Shown here: positions 52,795-53,217 of the stretch, piece after piece
How positions within the stretch are numbered: the first letter of the stretch is position 1
How the letters are laid out: each line of letters opens with the position of its first letter
Source of the DNA: Chlamydiales bacterium
Lineage (GTDB): Bacteria; Chlamydiota; Chlamydiia; Chlamydiales; JACRBE01
Direction of reading: 5' to 3'
Assembly (NCBI GenBank): GCA_016213235.1
Contig: JACRBE010000026.1
Span: 1 to 53,217, forward strand
DNA: 53,217 nt
Position numbers and translations under genes: made by a program
Notes under the pieces: generated by a model
Database searches by the model: none
What the model was told of the DNA's origin: nothing
The model's input: the letters and a program-made list of their open reading frames with translations, nothing else

Positions 52795-53217
52795 ATGTCT
52801 AAGAGAACTTCCCGTGTTCAAATCAGATGGATTATTTGGGCTCTTGCCGCTATCTTTTATTTTTATGAATATCTACTACGTATCTCCCCCAGTGTAATGA
52901 TTCCAGAGCTGATGCAAACCTACCATGTAGATGCTGCGGCAATTGGATTCATGGTAGCATTTTATTTATATGCCTATGCCCCCATGCAACTAGTAGTAGG
53001 CGTCCTCATGGATCAGTATGGAGCAAAAAAACTACTTACCCTTGCTTCCATTATTTGTGGTCTTGGATCTATTTTGTTTGGTCTTTCCAATCATATTGTT
53101 TTAGCAGGTATAGGAAGATTGTTAATAGGACTAGGATCTGCCTTTGCCTTTGTGGGAATGGTGTTTATTTGTTCTCATTTATTTCCACAGCATAAACGCG
53201 CCCTTGTAATTGGTCTT
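52795..53217 (+). CDS. Major facilitator superfamily transporter, N-terminal part (runs off the window)
   Basis: The frame from ATG 52795 is open to the last base: 141 codons of an MFS protein. Helix 1 includes WIIWALAAIFYFYEYLLR, and the cytoplasmic loop after helix 2 is GVLMDQYGAKKLLTL, MFS motif A. Helices 3-4 follow (ASIICGLGSILFGL, IGRLLIGLGSAFAFVG). In-frame ATG 52786 and GTG 52783 are alternative starts. Substrate not predictable from this part. Confidence 0.9.
   Translation, partial: MSKRTSRVQIRWIIWALAAIFYFYEYLLRISPSVMIPELMQTYHVDAAAIGFMVAFYLYAYAPMQLVVGVLMDQYGAKKLLTLASIICGLGSILFGLSNHIVLAGIGRLLIGLGSAFAFVGMVFICSHLFPQHKRALVIGL

Overview
The window reads as chromosome from a member of the Chlamydiota outside the genus Chlamydia, an environmental or arthropod-associated chlamydia of the Simkania/Rhabdochlamydia/Parachlamydia kind. 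This rests on three things. Gene order matches what I recall of Chlamydiaceae: efp, amn, tkt, alaS, mfd, hemE and hemG cluster here, and a second block runs rnc-radA-hemC-(hemD)-sodA-accD-dut-ptsN-ptsN. Family markers are typical of the phylum: LL-diaminopimelate aminotransferase, tandem sodium-dependent (NSS) amino-acid transporters, a PTS EIIA domain fused to a DNA-binding domain, and a protein built like inclusion-membrane protein IncA. The base composition is AT-rich, as in these lineages. No rRNA, tRNA or CRISPR array was seen.

Layout. 1-7.3 kb: 3' end of acetyl-CoA synthetase, then epmA and efp (EF-P and its lysine ligase) with an IncA-like gene on the minus strand, AMP nucleosidase and two NSS transporters on the plus strand. 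7.4-10.3 kb: three unrecognised proteins with internal repeats; the first two share a C-terminal region. 10.3-19.3 kb: alaS-mfd divergent from tkt-hemE. 19.4-21.2 kb: two unrecognised genes. 21.3-27.5 kb: hemF and hemG, then a minus-strand run with a BioF-like enzyme, a nitronate-monooxygenase/FabK-like flavoprotein, an unrecognised protein and dapL.

27.6-45.3 kb is an accessory island. It holds a 1844-residue secreted RHS/YD-repeat protein whose C-terminal tip matches the chlamydial DUF687 family and carries a serine-hydrolase-like His-Ser-Gln-Gly elbow. A putative lipoprotein immunity gene and a truncated, lipobox-less copy of it follow. Then come an MFS transporter, three related SAM methyltransferases (two with signal peptides), an ornithine-decarboxylase-like enzyme lacking two key active-site residues, a frameshifted insertion sequence with ~77-bp inverted ends, an SDR oxidoreductase, a HisC-like aminotransferase and a membrane-anchored aspartyl protease. 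The island ends in a decayed ~110-bp copy of the dapL 5' end in the same orientation as dapL, so direct repeats bracket the whole 17.7 kb. This suggests that dapL and rnc were once neighbours and that the island was inserted, or the flank duplicated, between them.

45.4-53.2 kb is a compact core run on the plus strand: rnc, radA, hemC, hemD, sodA, accD, dut, ptsN, ptsN with a DNA-binding domain, and the start of an MFS transporter. Heme synthesis is well represented in the window (hemC, hemD, hemE, hemF, hemG). HemC is unusually short and contains no cysteine.

All identifications come from reading motifs and recalled families. No database search was run.
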